Source of the DNA: an uncultured Nitrosomonadales bacterium | GTDB lineage: Bacteria; Pseudomonadota; Gammaproteobacteria; Burkholderiales; Gallionellaceae | NCBI GenBank assembly: GCA_903915035.1 | Contig: CAIWRI010000085.1 | Span: forward strand, 1 to 40,472 | Direction: 5' to 3' | Length of the DNA stretch: 40,472 nucleotides | Shown: positions 16,547 to 25,798 of the stretch, one piece after another | How positions within the stretch are numbered: the stretch's first letter is position 1 | Layout: each line of letters opens with the position of its first letter | Notes under the pieces: model-generated | Database searches by the model: none | What the model saw: the letters and a program-made list of their open reading frames with translations, nothing else | What the model was told of the DNA's origin: nothing | Translations under genes and position numbers: made by a program

Positions 16547-17505
16547 TCTATTCAAAAATCACAGGTACCGGCAGCTATCTGCCGAGCAAAGCGCTGACCA
16601 ATTTCGATCTGGAAAAGTTTGTCGATACGACTAATGACTGGATCGTATCACGCAGCGGTATTCATGAACGCCATATCGCAGCAGATGATGAAATGACCAG
16701 TGATCTGGCCTTGCATGCCAGTCGACGGGCAATTGAAGCGGCAGGCATCAACGCTGAAGATATTGATCTTATTATTGTCGCGACAACGTCGCCTGATAAA
16801 ATATTTCCCAGTACCGCCTGTATCCTGCAGGGTAAGCTCGGGATCGTGAATGGCGGTGCGGCCTTTGATATGCAGGCGGTATGTGGCGGATTTGTTTATG
16901 CCCTGAATACGGCTGATTTATATATCCGCGGTGGACAGGCTAAAACGGTGCTGGTGGTGGGCGCTGAAATCATGACTCGCATGCTGGACTGGACAGATCG
17001 CGCAACCTGCGTCCTGTTCGGTGACGGGGCGGGTGCGGTGATTTTACAGGCAAGTGAAACCCCTGGCATTCTGGCGGCCAAACTGCATTCCGACGGACGG
17101 CATCAGGCTTTACTGATGGTGGATGGCTTTGTCAGCAAGGGCGTGATACAAGGCGATCCCTATATCAGAATGGAAGGCGCGGCGGTATTCAAATTTGCCG
17201 TAACCATGCTGGCTCGTGTGGTTGATGAAGTGCTGGCGGATGCCGGATTGACAGGCGCTGATATCGACTGGATGGTGCCGCACCAGGCCAATATTCGCAT
17301 TATTGAAGCGACTGCCAAAAAATCAGGTCTGGGAATGGAGCATGTGGTGGTGACGGTGGAGAACCATGGCAACACTTCTTCGGCCTCAATTCCGTTGGCA
17401 CTGGATGCCGCAGTGCGGGACGGTCGCATTCAATCAGGTCACAAGGTAATGCTCGAAGCGATAGGCGGCGGATTTACCTGGGGTGCGCTGCTGCTTGAAT
17501 GGTAG
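16543..17505 (+). CDS. fabH: beta-ketoacyl-ACP synthase III FabH
   Basis: FabH condenses acetyl-CoA (or another short acyl-CoA) with malonyl-ACP to begin fatty acid synthesis. Cys114 in QAVCGGF, His in [10 protein letters not shown] and Asn in [10 protein letters not shown] make the full Cys-His-Asn triad. Start [14 protein letters not shown] at 16543 is supported by GGAG upstream and the ATGA overlap with plsX. Length 320 is normal. It is followed by a 93-base gap holding heptamer repeats before fabD. Confidence 0.96.
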   Translation: MIYSKITGTGSYLPSKALTNFDLEKFVDTTNDWIVSRSGIHERHIAADDEMTSDLALHASRRAIEAAGINAEDIDLIIVATTSPDKIFPSTACILQGKLGIVNGGAAFDMQAVCGGFVYALNTADLYIRGGQAKTVLVVGAEIMTRMLDWTDRATCVLFGDGAGAVILQASETPGILAAKLHSDGRHQALLMVDGFVSKGVIQGDPYIRMEGAAVFKFAVTMLARVVDEVLADAGLTGADIDWMVPHQANIRIIEATAKKSGLGMEHVVVTVENHGNTSSASIPLALDAAVRDGRIQSGHKVMLEAIGGGFTWGALLLEW

Positions 17506-17554
17506 AAAGCAGTCGCTAGTTGATAATGTCCGCACGCGGCTTTTTCACTGACGA

Positions 17555-17592
17555 CTAGCCGCTAACGACTAACCACTAACCACTAACCACTA
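17555..17592 (+). repeat. heptamer tandem repeat between fabH and fabD
   Basis: Five heptamers in register: CTAGCCG, CTAACGA, then CTAACCA three times, then CTA. The block ends 6 bases before the fabD ATG, in the place where a ribosome binding site would lie. Related heptamers occur at 30031-30105. Confidence 0.75.
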
Positions 17593-17598
17593 TTTTTG

Positions 17599-18531
17599 AT
17601 GATTAAATTCGCTTTCGTATTTCCAGGCCAGGGTTCGCAATCTCGCGGCATGATGAACGGGTATGCTGACTTCCCTGCTGTACGCGCAACTTTCACGGAG
17701 GCTTCCGAAATCCTGAATCAGGATCTATGGCAACTGGTGTGCGAGGGCACGGATGCCGAACTCAATAGCACCGTTAATACTCAACCTCTGATGTTAACGG
17801 CGGGCATGGCCGTCTATCGCGCCTGGCAGTCGCAAAACGGTGCGCCACCTGCCATGCTGGCCGGTCACAGTCTGGGCGAATACACAGCGCTGGTGGCCGC
17901 TGGCGCGCTGGCTTTTTCGGATGCGCTGCCGCTGGTGCGTTATCGCGCAGAGTGCATGCAACAGGCTGTGCCTGAAGGCGTGGGCGGCATTGCGGCAATT
18001 TTGGGTCTGGATGATGAGGACGTTCGCGCTGTGTGCCTTGAAGGTGCCGCGGGTGAAGTGCTGGAGGCAGTGAATTACAATTCACCAAGTCAAGTAGTGA
18101 TTGCAGGTAATCGTGCGGCAGTTGAACGGGGAATGGCACTGGCTAAAGCGCGCGGTGCCAAGCGCGCCATCATGCTGCCGATGAGTGTGCCCTCACATTG
18201 CAGTTTATTGAAGGGCGCTGCGGAACAGTTACGTACCTATCTGACTGACGTGCTGATACAAACGCCGCTCATTCCCGTGTTACAGAACGCCGATGTTGCA
18301 GCTTACAGTGATCCGGATCAAATCAAGGATGCGCTGGTGCGCCAGCTGTATTCGCCGGTACGCTGGGTGGAAACCGTGCAGGAGTTTGGTCGTCAGGGTC
18401 TTACTCATAATGTCGAGTGTGCACCGGGCAAAGTGCTTGCCGGTTTGAATAAACGCATTGATGTGAATCAACAGGCATCAGCGATTAATGACGGCGCTGC
18501 ACTGACGCTGGCTTTGACTACATTGGTATAG
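17599..18531 (+). CDS. fabD: malonyl-CoA:ACP transacylase FabD
   Basis: FabD moves malonyl from CoA to ACP. The protein starts MIKFAFVFPGQGSQ. The nucleophile Ser is in GHSLGEYTAL (about residue 92) and the catalytic His in PSHCSLL (about 200). Length 310 is normal. ATG at 17599 is preferred over the TTG directly before it. No ribosome binding site is seen, because the upstream sequence is a heptamer repeat; this is odd for an essential gene. fabG follows after 10 bases. Confidence 0.96.
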   Translation: MIKFAFVFPGQGSQSRGMMNGYADFPAVRATFTEASEILNQDLWQLVCEGTDAELNSTVNTQPLMLTAGMAVYRAWQSQNGAPPAMLAGHSLGEYTALVAAGALAFSDALPLVRYRAECMQQAVPEGVGGIAAILGLDDEDVRAVCLEGAAGEVLEAVNYNSPSQVVIAGNRAAVERGMALAKARGAKRAIMLPMSVPSHCSLLKGAAEQLRTYLTDVLIQTPLIPVLQNADVAAYSDPDQIKDALVRQLYSPVRWVETVQEFGRQGLTHNVECAPGKVLAGLNKRIDVNQQASAINDGAALTLALTTLV

Positions 18532-18541
18532 GGAGCAAAAT

Positions 18542-19285
18542 ATGACATTGCAAACACGAATCGCACTGGTTACCGGTGCCTCTCGCGGCATCGGTCAAGC
18601 CGTTGCGCTGGAGTTGGGGCGTCAGGGAGCGACCGTGCTGGGTACCGCCACGACCGATCAAGGCGCGCAGGCTATCAGCGACTATCTGGCTGCCGCAGGC
18701 ATCAAAGGTCAAGGCTATGCGCTGAACGTCAATAATGTGGCGCAAACAGAACAGGTTCTGCTTGAGTTGCGTAAACAATACGGCGAAATCTCGATACTGG
18801 TGAACAACGCCGGCATCACCCGTGACAATCTGCTGGCACGCATGTCGGATGAAGAATGGGACGATGTAATTTCGACAAACTTGAAGTCTGTTTTCCGTTT
18901 GTCTCGCGCCGTGTTGCGCGCGATGATGAAAGCCCGTAGCGGTCGCATTATCAATATTTCATCCGTGGTCGGCAGTATGGGTAATCCCGGGCAGGCTAAT
19001 TATGCCGCTTCCAAGGCCGGTATGATAGGCTTTAGCAAATCGCTCGCGCAGGAAATCGGCAGCCGTAACATCACGGTAAACTGTGTCGCACCGGGGTTCA
19101 TCGACACCGATATGACGCTGGGTCTGGGCGATGAGCAACGCGCAAAACTGATTGAACATGTGCCGTTGAAGCGTCTGGGACAACCTTCAGATATTGCCGC
19201 CGCAGTCGCATTTCTGGCAGGACCTGGAGCGGCTTACATTACCGGCGTCACGTTGCACGTAAATGGCGGAATGTACATGGAATAA
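18542..19285 (+). CDS. fabG: 3-oxoacyl-ACP reductase FabG
   Basis: NADPH-dependent short-chain reductase of the elongation cycle. The cofactor loop is TGASRGIGQA (about residues 11-20), NNAG at about 87-90, the catalytic Ser in ISSVVGS and the Tyr/Lys pair in NYAASKAG. Length 247 is typical. GGGAG lies 7 bases before the ATG. It ends the fab run: a strong terminator follows, and the acpP-fabF pair usually found next is missing. Confidence 0.96.
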   Translation: MTLQTRIALVTGASRGIGQAVALELGRQGATVLGTATTDQGAQAISDYLAAAGIKGQGYALNVNNVAQTEQVLLELRKQYGEISILVNNAGITRDNLLARMSDEEWDDVISTNLKSVFRLSRAVLRAMMKARSGRIINISSVVGSMGNPGQANYAASKAGMIGFSKSLAQEIGSRNITVNCVAPGFIDTDMTLGLGDEQRAKLIEHVPLKRLGQPSDIAAAVAFLAGPGAAYITGVTLHVNGGMYME

Positions 19286-19321
19286 ATGTACGGGAAGTTG
19301 TTTGCTCTGTACTATGGCAGG

Positions 19322-19354
19322 AAGCCGCGCCTGATTCAGGTTAGCGGCTTTTTT
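19322..19354 (+). terminator. intrinsic terminator after fabG
   Basis: AAGCCGC / GCGGCTT outer stem with an inner CCTG / CAGG stem, followed by a T-run to 19354. It closes the fab operon 37 bases after the fabG stop. Confidence 0.85.
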
Positions 19355-19480
19355 AATTATTACGGTACATTTTTAAGTCAGAACCGCTTTTTTGTCGATT
19401 AGTATTACCAATCGGCGGCATAAGCCATTAGACTACCGCCTTCGATCAGTATGATAGCAAGTGATGAACAGAGAGAAACG

Positions 19481-21235
19481 ATGCCACATACCCACGAAGC
19501 CAGACTGAAGCTGGCTCAGTTGTTAAGCTGGCTGATCCAGGATGACATGGTGACGCAGGCAGACGCTGATTCGCTGAAAAATCAGCAGCCGGACAGATTG
19601 CATCCGCTGGTGGTGATTGCCGCACAAAAATGGTACAGCCGGATAGCGCCTGCCAAACTGATGAGCGTCGACCTTCTCACCGAATGGCTGGCGCAGCGTA
19701 CCGGCATGCCCTATTTTCACATTGATCCCCTGCAACTGAATTTCGGCAGTATCGCCAATATCATTTCTAAATCCTACGCGGAACGACTCAAGATCATGCC
19801 GGTGAGGATCAGCGATGGCGAGGTGATCATTGCTACTGCCGAACCATTTCTACGCGATTGGGTGGCGGAGCTTGAACGCATTTTGGGTCTTAAAATCAGT
19901 CTGGTACTGGCCAGCCCGATTGACATCAATCATTACCTGCCGGAAATATACAGTCTTGCCAATTCGGTCAAGTTGGCAAACCAGGCCAGATCAGGGGGCG
20001 CAGTCGGGGTACAGAATTTTGAACAGCTGGTCGAACTGGGTAAGAATAAAAATCTGGATGCCAATGAACAGCATATCGTGACCCTGGTAGACTGGCTATT
20101 CAAGTATGCCTTTGAACAACGTGCCAGTGACATTCATCTTGAACCACGTCGCGATCTGGGGCTTGTGCGCTTTCGCATTGACGGCGTGTTGCATCAGGTT
20201 TATCAGCTACCTGCCAGCGTGAACAGTGCCATCACTAACCGGATCAAGTTGCTGGGGCGTATGGATATGGTCGAGAAACGCCGCCCGCAGGACGGACGCA
20301 TCAAGACGGTTAGCGCGGAGGGTGAAGAAATCGAACTGCGGCTATCTACCATGCCGACGGCTTTTGGCGAAAAACTGGTGATGCGGATTTTCAATCCCGA
20401 TATTCTGGTAAAAAATTTTGTTGATCTCGGTTTTTCTCGTGATCAAACGATATTGTGGGACGAATGGACCAGTCAGCCAAACGGCATTACGCTGGTGACC
20501 GGACCTACCGGTTCGGGCAAGACCACCACCTTGTATTCCACCCTGAAACACCTGGCGACGCCGGAAATGAATGTCTGTACGGTGGAAGACCCCATTGAAA
20601 TGATAGAACCGGCATTCAATCAGATGCAGGTTCAGCCCAATATCGGCTTGAATTTTGCCAGCGGCGTGCGCACTTTGTTGCGGCAGGATCCTGACATCAT
20701 CATGGTCGGTGAAATTCGCGATGCGGAAACGGCTGAAATGGCGATACAAGCAGCATTAACCGGCCATTTGGTCCTATCCACCTTGCATACCAACGATGCA
20801 CCTTCCGCAATCATGCGCTTGTATGAACTGGGGGTGCCGTCTTATTTGCTTAACTCGACGCTGCTAGGTGTGATGGCGCAACGATTGGTACGCACGTTGT
20901 GTCCGCATTGCAAAGCCGAAGGTGAAATCAGTGCCGCTAGCTGGCAGGATCTGGTTAGTCCGTGGGAGATGGCGCGGCCGGATAAAGTCAACGTTGCCAT
21001 CGGCTGTCTTGAATGTCGTATGACAGGTTATCGCGGAAGAACCGGTATTTATGAAATGCTGCCGTTTAGCGAACAAATGCAACGACTACTTGCCAGAAAT
21101 ACGGATGCTGGCAAGATCAAGATGCAGGCGAGACTGGAAGGCATGCGTCCTTTGCGTCTGTCCGGAGCGGAAAAGGTTGCCGCAGGATTAACGACGCCAG
21201 CTGAAGTGCTCAAGGTTGCCCCACCGATTGCCTGA
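19481..21235 (+). CDS. GspE/PilB-family secretion or pilus assembly ATPase
   Basis: Hexameric ATPase of the type II secretion/type IV pilus class. The N-terminal region (about residues 1-170) has a T2SSE_N/MshEN-like module, then the ATPase: Walker A GPTGSGKTTTLY (about 344-355), Asp box region VEDPIE, Walker B IIMVGEIRDAETA, His box HLVLSTLHTNDA. A zinc-binding tetracysteine (CPHC ... CLEC) is typical of PilB/GspE. No pilin, secretin or platform gene is nearby, so it is a solitary copy. ATG at 19481 is chosen (AGAGAG upstream); an ATG at 19451 is also in frame. The neighbour is a c-di-GMP enzyme, and MshEN modules can bind c-di-GMP, but the binding motif here is not clear. Confidence 0.9.
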   Translation: MPHTHEARLKLAQLLSWLIQDDMVTQADADSLKNQQPDRLHPLVVIAAQKWYSRIAPAKLMSVDLLTEWLAQRTGMPYFHIDPLQLNFGSIANIISKSYAERLKIMPVRISDGEVIIATAEPFLRDWVAELERILGLKISLVLASPIDINHYLPEIYSLANSVKLANQARSGGAVGVQNFEQLVELGKNKNLDANEQHIVTLVDWLFKYAFEQRASDIHLEPRRDLGLVRFRIDGVLHQVYQLPASVNSAITNRIKLLGRMDMVEKRRPQDGRIKTVSAEGEEIELRLSTMPTAFGEKLVMRIFNPDILVKNFVDLGFSRDQTILWDEWTSQPNGITLVTGPTGSGKTTTLYSTLKHLATPEMNVCTVEDPIEMIEPAFNQMQVQPNIGLNFASGVRTLLRQDPDIIMVGEIRDAETAEMAIQAALTGHLVLSTLHTNDAPSAIMRLYELGVPSYLLNSTLLGVMAQRLVRTLCPHCKAEGEISAASWQDLVSPWEMARPDKVNVAIGCLECRMTGYRGRTGIYEMLPFSEQMQRLLARNTDAGKIKMQARLEGMRPLRLSGAEKVAAGLTTPAEVLKVAPPIA

Positions 21236-21517
21236 TGTTCAGTGTGCTTGCCTGTGGAATCCGGCCTGATCACACCCCCTTCATTCCCCTGCGGAAAATC
21301 TTTATTCAGGTTGACGCGGTTTCGTGATCATCACTCGTGACTCAAATTTGCACGATATTGGTGCAGGCAACGTCGCTCAGGCACTATAGCGGGGACATTG
21401 ATCATGTTAATCAATCAGGTTATTGAAACTTGCGACGTCTGACTCGCAGGCATGTAACTTGCTTGAATATAGTTCAACCCTCGTTTGCGGGCTCAGTTCA
21501 TGTTTAAAAGGAATGTT

Positions 21518-24067
21518 GTGCATAAGGTTGGACAATGCGTCACGAGTTTGCCGATGTCAAATAAAGAGGCATTCGGGGCAGCGCAAATCAGCGCAATTTT
21601 GCAAGCCAGGTTAAATAACAGCGAACGCATGCTCAATTCCCTGCTTCATAATATGGATGGCCTGGTTTACTGCCGTCTGTATGATATTAACTGGACGATG
21701 GTGTATCTCGGCGGTGACTGCAGGAAATTGACCGGCTACGATGCGGCATCCATGCTGTCAGATTCCGGAATATGCTGGAAGGATATCACTCATTCTGAAG
21801 ACAGCGAGCGGGTACGAAAAGTCATTGCGAATGCCGTTGCTACTGATCAGCGATTTGTCGTCGAATACCGCATTATTGATGTCACGGGTGGCATGCGCTG
21901 GGTGTCAGAGCGCGGTTGTCCGCTGTATAACTCACAAGGTAAAATTGAAGCCATAGAAGGCTTTTTACAGGATATTTCCTATTTGAAATTCAGTGAACTG
22001 GCGGCACATGAAGCTGAAGCACGTTTCCGTTCGATTTTTGAAAATGCCATCAATGGCATATACCAAACCTCAGTAAGTGGCATTTATATCAGCGTCAATC
22101 CGGCACTGGCCAGGATCTATGGATATGATTCAGCGGATGACTTGTTGCAAGGCATCTCGAATATTGATAATCAGCTATACGTAGAACCGGGTAAGCGTGA
22201 CGAATTTATTGCCTTGATGAATCTTCAGGGACAAGTGAAAAATTTCGAAGCGCTGGTCTATCGCAAGCAGGGCGACATTATCTGGATATCTGAAAACTCC
22301 CGTGAAGTTCGTCATCATGATGGCAGCTTGCTGTACTACGAAGGAACTGTTGAAGATATTACTGCGCGTAAAAGAATGGAAACCGAACTGCGTATTTCAG
22401 CCACCGCTTTCGAAACGCATGAAAGTTTAATGATCACAGATACCAACCGGGTGATTTTGCGGATCAACAAGGCATTTAGCGAAAGTACCGGCTATACAGC
22501 CGAGGAAGTCATCGGCCAGACCCCCTTTATACTCAGGTCAGATCGACATGAGGCGGATTTTTACGAAGCAGCATGGGAAACCATTTATCAAACAGGAACA
22601 TGGCAGGGTGAAATATGGGATAGACGCAAAAATGGCGAGGTATATCCCAAGTGGCTTACTATCCGCGCGGTTAAAGGTGACAACGGCGAGGTTACTCATT
22701 ATGTGGGCTCTCACCTGGATATTACCGAGCGTAAGGCCGCAGAAGAAAAAATCCACCATCTGGCCTTTTATGACCCGCTTACCGGTCTGCCTAACCGTCG
22801 ATTGCTCATGGACAGACTCCAGCAGGCACAGAACATCAGTGCACGTAATGGCACAATGGGCGCGCTATTATTTATTGACCTGGATAACTTCAAAACACTC
22901 AACGACACTCTTGGTCACGGCATCGGTGATTTACTCCTGCAACAGGTGGCGGCACGTCTTGCATCCTGCGTATGCGAAGCCGATACCGTAGCCCGACTGG
23001 GCGGGGATGAATTTGTGGTGTTGCTTGAAGCCTTGAACGAGCGATCGTCTGATGCGTCTGTACAAACTGAGACTATCAGTGAGCAAATTATTGCGCTACT
23101 CAACCAGCCTTACCTGCTTGAGACACATGAACACCACTGTACCGCCAGTCTCGGTGCCACGCTATTTGACGGCAATATTTATGAATCGGGGGAATTAATG
23201 AAGCAGGCGGATATCGCCATGTATCAGTCCAAACGGGCGGGCCGTAACACATTGCGCTTCTTCGATCCGGTGGTACAGCTTAAGGTCGCTGCGCGCGCAG
23301 AAATGGAGGGTGAGTTGCGCAAGGCGCTGGAATACCGCCAGTTTGAGTTGTATTACCAGGCTCAGGTGGATGAGTCGAATCACGTGACCGGGGCCGAAGC
23401 GCTAATCCGCTGGAATCATTCGGAGCGCGGTTTTATCTCTCCGGCAGATTTTATTCCGCTGGCAGAAGAAACGAGCCTCATCATACCGATAGGCTGGTGG
23501 GTGCTGGAGACAGCATGCGCTCAGCTCAGGCAATGGGAATTAAATGCTGTTACACGGCAGCTTGTTCTGTCGGTTAACGTGAGTCCGAAACAATTTCGTC
23601 AGATCGATTTCGCAGTCCGGGTGCAGGCGATTGTAAGACAGCATGGCATTGACCCTGCCCGGCTCAAACTGGAGTTGACAGAAGGCATGCTGGTGGAGAA
23701 CATCAAAGAGATTATCGCGACCATGCACACGTTGAAAACAGACGGCATTCAGTTCTCGCTGGATGACTTTGGCACAGGTTATTCGTCCCTGCAATATCTC
23801 AAGAAACTTCCGCTCAATCAGCTCAAGATAGATCAATCATTTGTGCGCGATATGACCATCAATGGCAGTGACAACGCAATCGTGCAAACCATTACTGCCA
23901 TGGCGTACAACCTGAATATGGATGTCATTGCCGAGGGGGTGGAGACACAAGCACAGCGACAGCTACTGCTGAATGAGGGTTGTGCCCATTTTCAAGGATA
24001 TCTGTTCAGCAAACCGATACCCATAGCCCAGTTTGAAGCCCTGCTGACCAGGAAAATAAAAGCGTAA
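21518..24067 (+). CDS. PAS-PAS-PAS-GGDEF-EAL signalling protein
   Basis: A cytoplasmic c-di-GMP enzyme of about 849 residues. Three PAS domains (about residues 40-155, 170-285 and 295-405) precede GGDEF (motif RLGGDEF near 495) and EAL (motif GAEALIRW near 627). The EAL domain keeps SVNVSPKQF, ELTEG, LDDFGTGYSS, LKID and AEGVET, so phosphodiesterase activity is likely. The GGDEF core is intact, but the inhibitory I-site, normally RxxD five residues earlier, reads CEAD and lacks Arg. There are no transmembrane segments. Start: GTG at 21518 has AAGGA 5-6 bases upstream; ATG at 21500 and TTG at 21485 are alternatives. Confidence 0.92.
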   Translation: MHKVGQCVTSLPMSNKEAFGAAQISAILQARLNNSERMLNSLLHNMDGLVYCRLYDINWTMVYLGGDCRKLTGYDAASMLSDSGICWKDITHSEDSERVRKVIANAVATDQRFVVEYRIIDVTGGMRWVSERGCPLYNSQGKIEAIEGFLQDISYLKFSELAAHEAEARFRSIFENAINGIYQTSVSGIYISVNPALARIYGYDSADDLLQGISNIDNQLYVEPGKRDEFIALMNLQGQVKNFEALVYRKQGDIIWISENSREVRHHDGSLLYYEGTVEDITARKRMETELRISATAFETHESLMITDTNRVILRINKAFSESTGYTAEEVIGQTPFILRSDRHEADFYEAAWETIYQTGTWQGEIWDRRKNGEVYPKWLTIRAVKGDNGEVTHYVGSHLDITERKAAEEKIHHLAFYDPLTGLPNRRLLMDRLQQAQNISARNGTMGALLFIDLDNFKTLNDTLGHGIGDLLLQQVAARLASCVCEADTVARLGGDEFVVLLEALNERSSDASVQTETISEQIIALLNQPYLLETHEHHCTASLGATLFDGNIYESGELMKQADIAMYQSKRAGRNTLRFFDPVVQLKVAARAEMEGELRKALEYRQFELYYQAQVDESNHVTGAEALIRWNHSERGFISPADFIPLAEETSLIIPIGWWVLETACAQLRQWELNAVTRQLVLSVNVSPKQFRQIDFAVRVQAIVRQHGIDPARLKLELTEGMLVENIKEIIATMHTLKTDGIQFSLDDFGTGYSSLQYLKKLPLNQLKIDQSFVRDMTINGSDNAIVQTITAMAYNLNMDVIAEGVETQAQRQLLLNEGCAHFQGYLFSKPIPIAQFEALLTRKIKA

Positions 24068-24262
24068 GGTTTCGACTTTATGCAAAATACCTCCTGAAAA
24101 AAATCATTTTTTCCTGCTTGCCAAGCGATGTTTAGCATTTACTAAAGCGTCAATCAGTTACAGCGGCCTCCTAGCCGGGCTTGTTGCAAACATCCGTCTT
24201 CTGTTTCTGATAAATTTACCGAAAAAGCCTTCAGGGGACTTCACGACGACAGATACAGGGTT

Positions 24263-25345
24263 TTAAGCTGTTTTTAAAGTCTCCTGCTGCGCCAGTGCCC
24301 AGGCAACATGTTCGCGCACCAGTTCTGATTCATGAGCTGAGCGGGTTTTTAACGCGGCCATAATTTCCTCGCTATGGGGCGCATTACCCAGCGCTACGGC
24401 GATATTACGCAACCATTGTTCATGACCGATGCGATGAATGGCGCTCCCCGCCAGTTTTTGCTTAAACGCCGCCTCGTCCCAGGCGAATAACGCCACCAGA
24501 CTCACATTATCCAGACCGTTGCGCACCGCAAAGTCGGTTTCAATTGTCAGCTTCGCAAAACGATTCCACGGGCACGCCAGCTGACAGTCGTCACAACCGT
24601 AGATACGATTGCCGATCAGAGGCCGGAATTCGAGCGGAATACGCCCCTTAAGCTCTATCGTAAGGTACGAAATGCAACGCCTCGCATCCAGCTGATAGGG
24701 TGCGATAATCGCCTGCGTCGGGCAAACCGTAATACAACGGTTACAACTGCCGCAATGCGATGAAACCGGTTTATCCACCGGCAGCGGTAAATTGAGATAA
24801 ATCTCGCCCAGAAAAAACCATGATCCCTGATCGCGCGTCAACAGCAAGGTATGCTTGCCGCGCCAGCCAGTACCGGCTTTGTCGGCCAGCGCCACTTCCA
24901 TTACCGGCGCGCTGTCGGTAAACACTCGCCCGTCGAAATCGGCGACGGCAAGGCGTATTCTGTCCGCCAGCTGTGCCAGTCTGTTGCGCATCAACTTATG
25001 GTAATCGCGCCCCAGCGCATAGCGGGAAATAAAAGCACGCTCACCCGCCTGCAAAACGGTTTCACTGTCCAGCACCTTCTCCGGCAAATAATTCATGCGC
25101 AAACTGATGACGCGCACCGTACCCGGCACTAATTCTGCCGGACGACTGCGCTTCACACCGTGTTTTGCCATATAATCCATCCCGCCGTGAAAGCCCAGTG
25201 CCAGCCAGTTCAGTAAACCGGCTTCCGCCTTTGCCAGTTCCGTATCTGTAATACCTGCGGCCTGAAAACCGAGTTCTTGCGCCCAAGTGCGTATATCTTC
25301 AGCAAGTTGATCAAACTGCCCGGATTGAGGATGTGTATTTTGCAT
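24263..25345 (-). CDS. queG: epoxyqueuosine reductase QueG
   Basis: QueG is the cobalamin and iron-sulfur enzyme that makes the last step of queuosine tRNA modification. Two 4Fe-4S motifs are seen: CGSCNRCITVCP (about residues 198-209) and CDDCQLACPWN (about 253-263). The N-terminal part has AAGITD and the RYALGRDYHKLMR segment of the family. 360 residues. ATG at 25345 fits family N-termini; an ATG further upstream (25384) would overlap tsaE by 54 bases. Even with the shorter start it overlaps the tsaE start by 15 bases, head to head. Confidence 0.95.
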   Translation of the reverse strand: MQNTHPQSGQFDQLAEDIRTWAQELGFQAAGITDTELAKAEAGLLNWLALGFHGGMDYMAKHGVKRSRPAELVPGTVRVISLRMNYLPEKVLDSETVLQAGERAFISRYALGRDYHKLMRNRLAQLADRIRLAVADFDGRVFTDSAPVMEVALADKAGTGWRGKHTLLLTRDQGSWFFLGEIYLNLPLPVDKPVSSHCGSCNRCITVCPTQAIIAPYQLDARRCISYLTIELKGRIPLEFRPLIGNRIYGCDDCQLACPWNRFAKLTIETDFAVRNGLDNVSLVALFAWDEAAFKQKLAGSAIHRIGHEQWLRNIAVALGNAPHSEEIMAALKTRSAHESELVREHVAWALAQQETLKTA

Positions 25346-25798
25346 AAACCCGATGATAGCCGATTTATCCTCCCTGATGAGCATGCGACGCTAGCACTGG
25401 CCGCTCGCCTGGCAGCTCAGCTGCAACCCGGCATGGTCATCTATCTGCATGGTGATTTGGGCGCCGGCAAAACTTGTCTGGTGCGCGGGGTATTAAATGC
25501 CTTAGGCTACACCGGCCGCGTAAAAAGCCCAACCTATACCTTGCTGGAAACCTACCATGCAGGCGGATTTGACTTGTGCCACTTTGATTTATATCGTTTG
25601 CAGGATGAAGATGAATGGGAATCTGCCGGATTTCGCGATGAATTTAATGGCGTCAATGTTATGTTTATCGAGTGGCCGGAAAAAGCAGTTGTCCCGCCAG
25701 CTGATTTAATCATAGATCTGGAGATTTTACAGGCGGGACGCTGTGCAGTACTGAAGGCCTTCACATCAATAGGACAAATATGTTTAAAGCAGTTATAA
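25331..25798 (+). CDS. tsaE: tRNA threonylcarbamoyladenosine synthesis ATPase TsaE
   Basis: TsaE is the P-loop ATPase partner of TsaB-TsaD in t6A37 formation. The Walker A motif is HGDLGAGKTCLVRG (about residues 38-51), followed by VKSPTYTLLETY and the FDLYRLQDEDEWESAGF segment of the family, and FIEWPEK near the end. 155 residues. ATG at 25331 is chosen; an internal TTG at 25340 is possible. It is divergent to queG with overlapping starts and its end overlaps amiC by 19 bases, the usual tsaE-amiC arrangement. Confidence 0.95.
   Translation: MCILHKPDDSRFILPDEHATLALAARLAAQLQPGMVIYLHGDLGAGKTCLVRGVLNALGYTGRVKSPTYTLLETYHAGGFDLCHFDLYRLQDEDEWESAGFRDEFNGVNVMFIEWPEKAVVPPADLIIDLEILQAGRCAVLKAFTSIGQICLKQL

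Noticed and set aside
21420..21435. ATTGAAAC, the typical end of type I CRISPR repeats
   Set aside because: Single occurrence with no repeated flanks.
24096..24120. A/T hairpin GAAAAAA-TCA-TTTTTTC after the GGDEF-EAL gene
   Set aside because: Stem is made only of A-T pairs with a 3-base loop; too weak to call a terminator.
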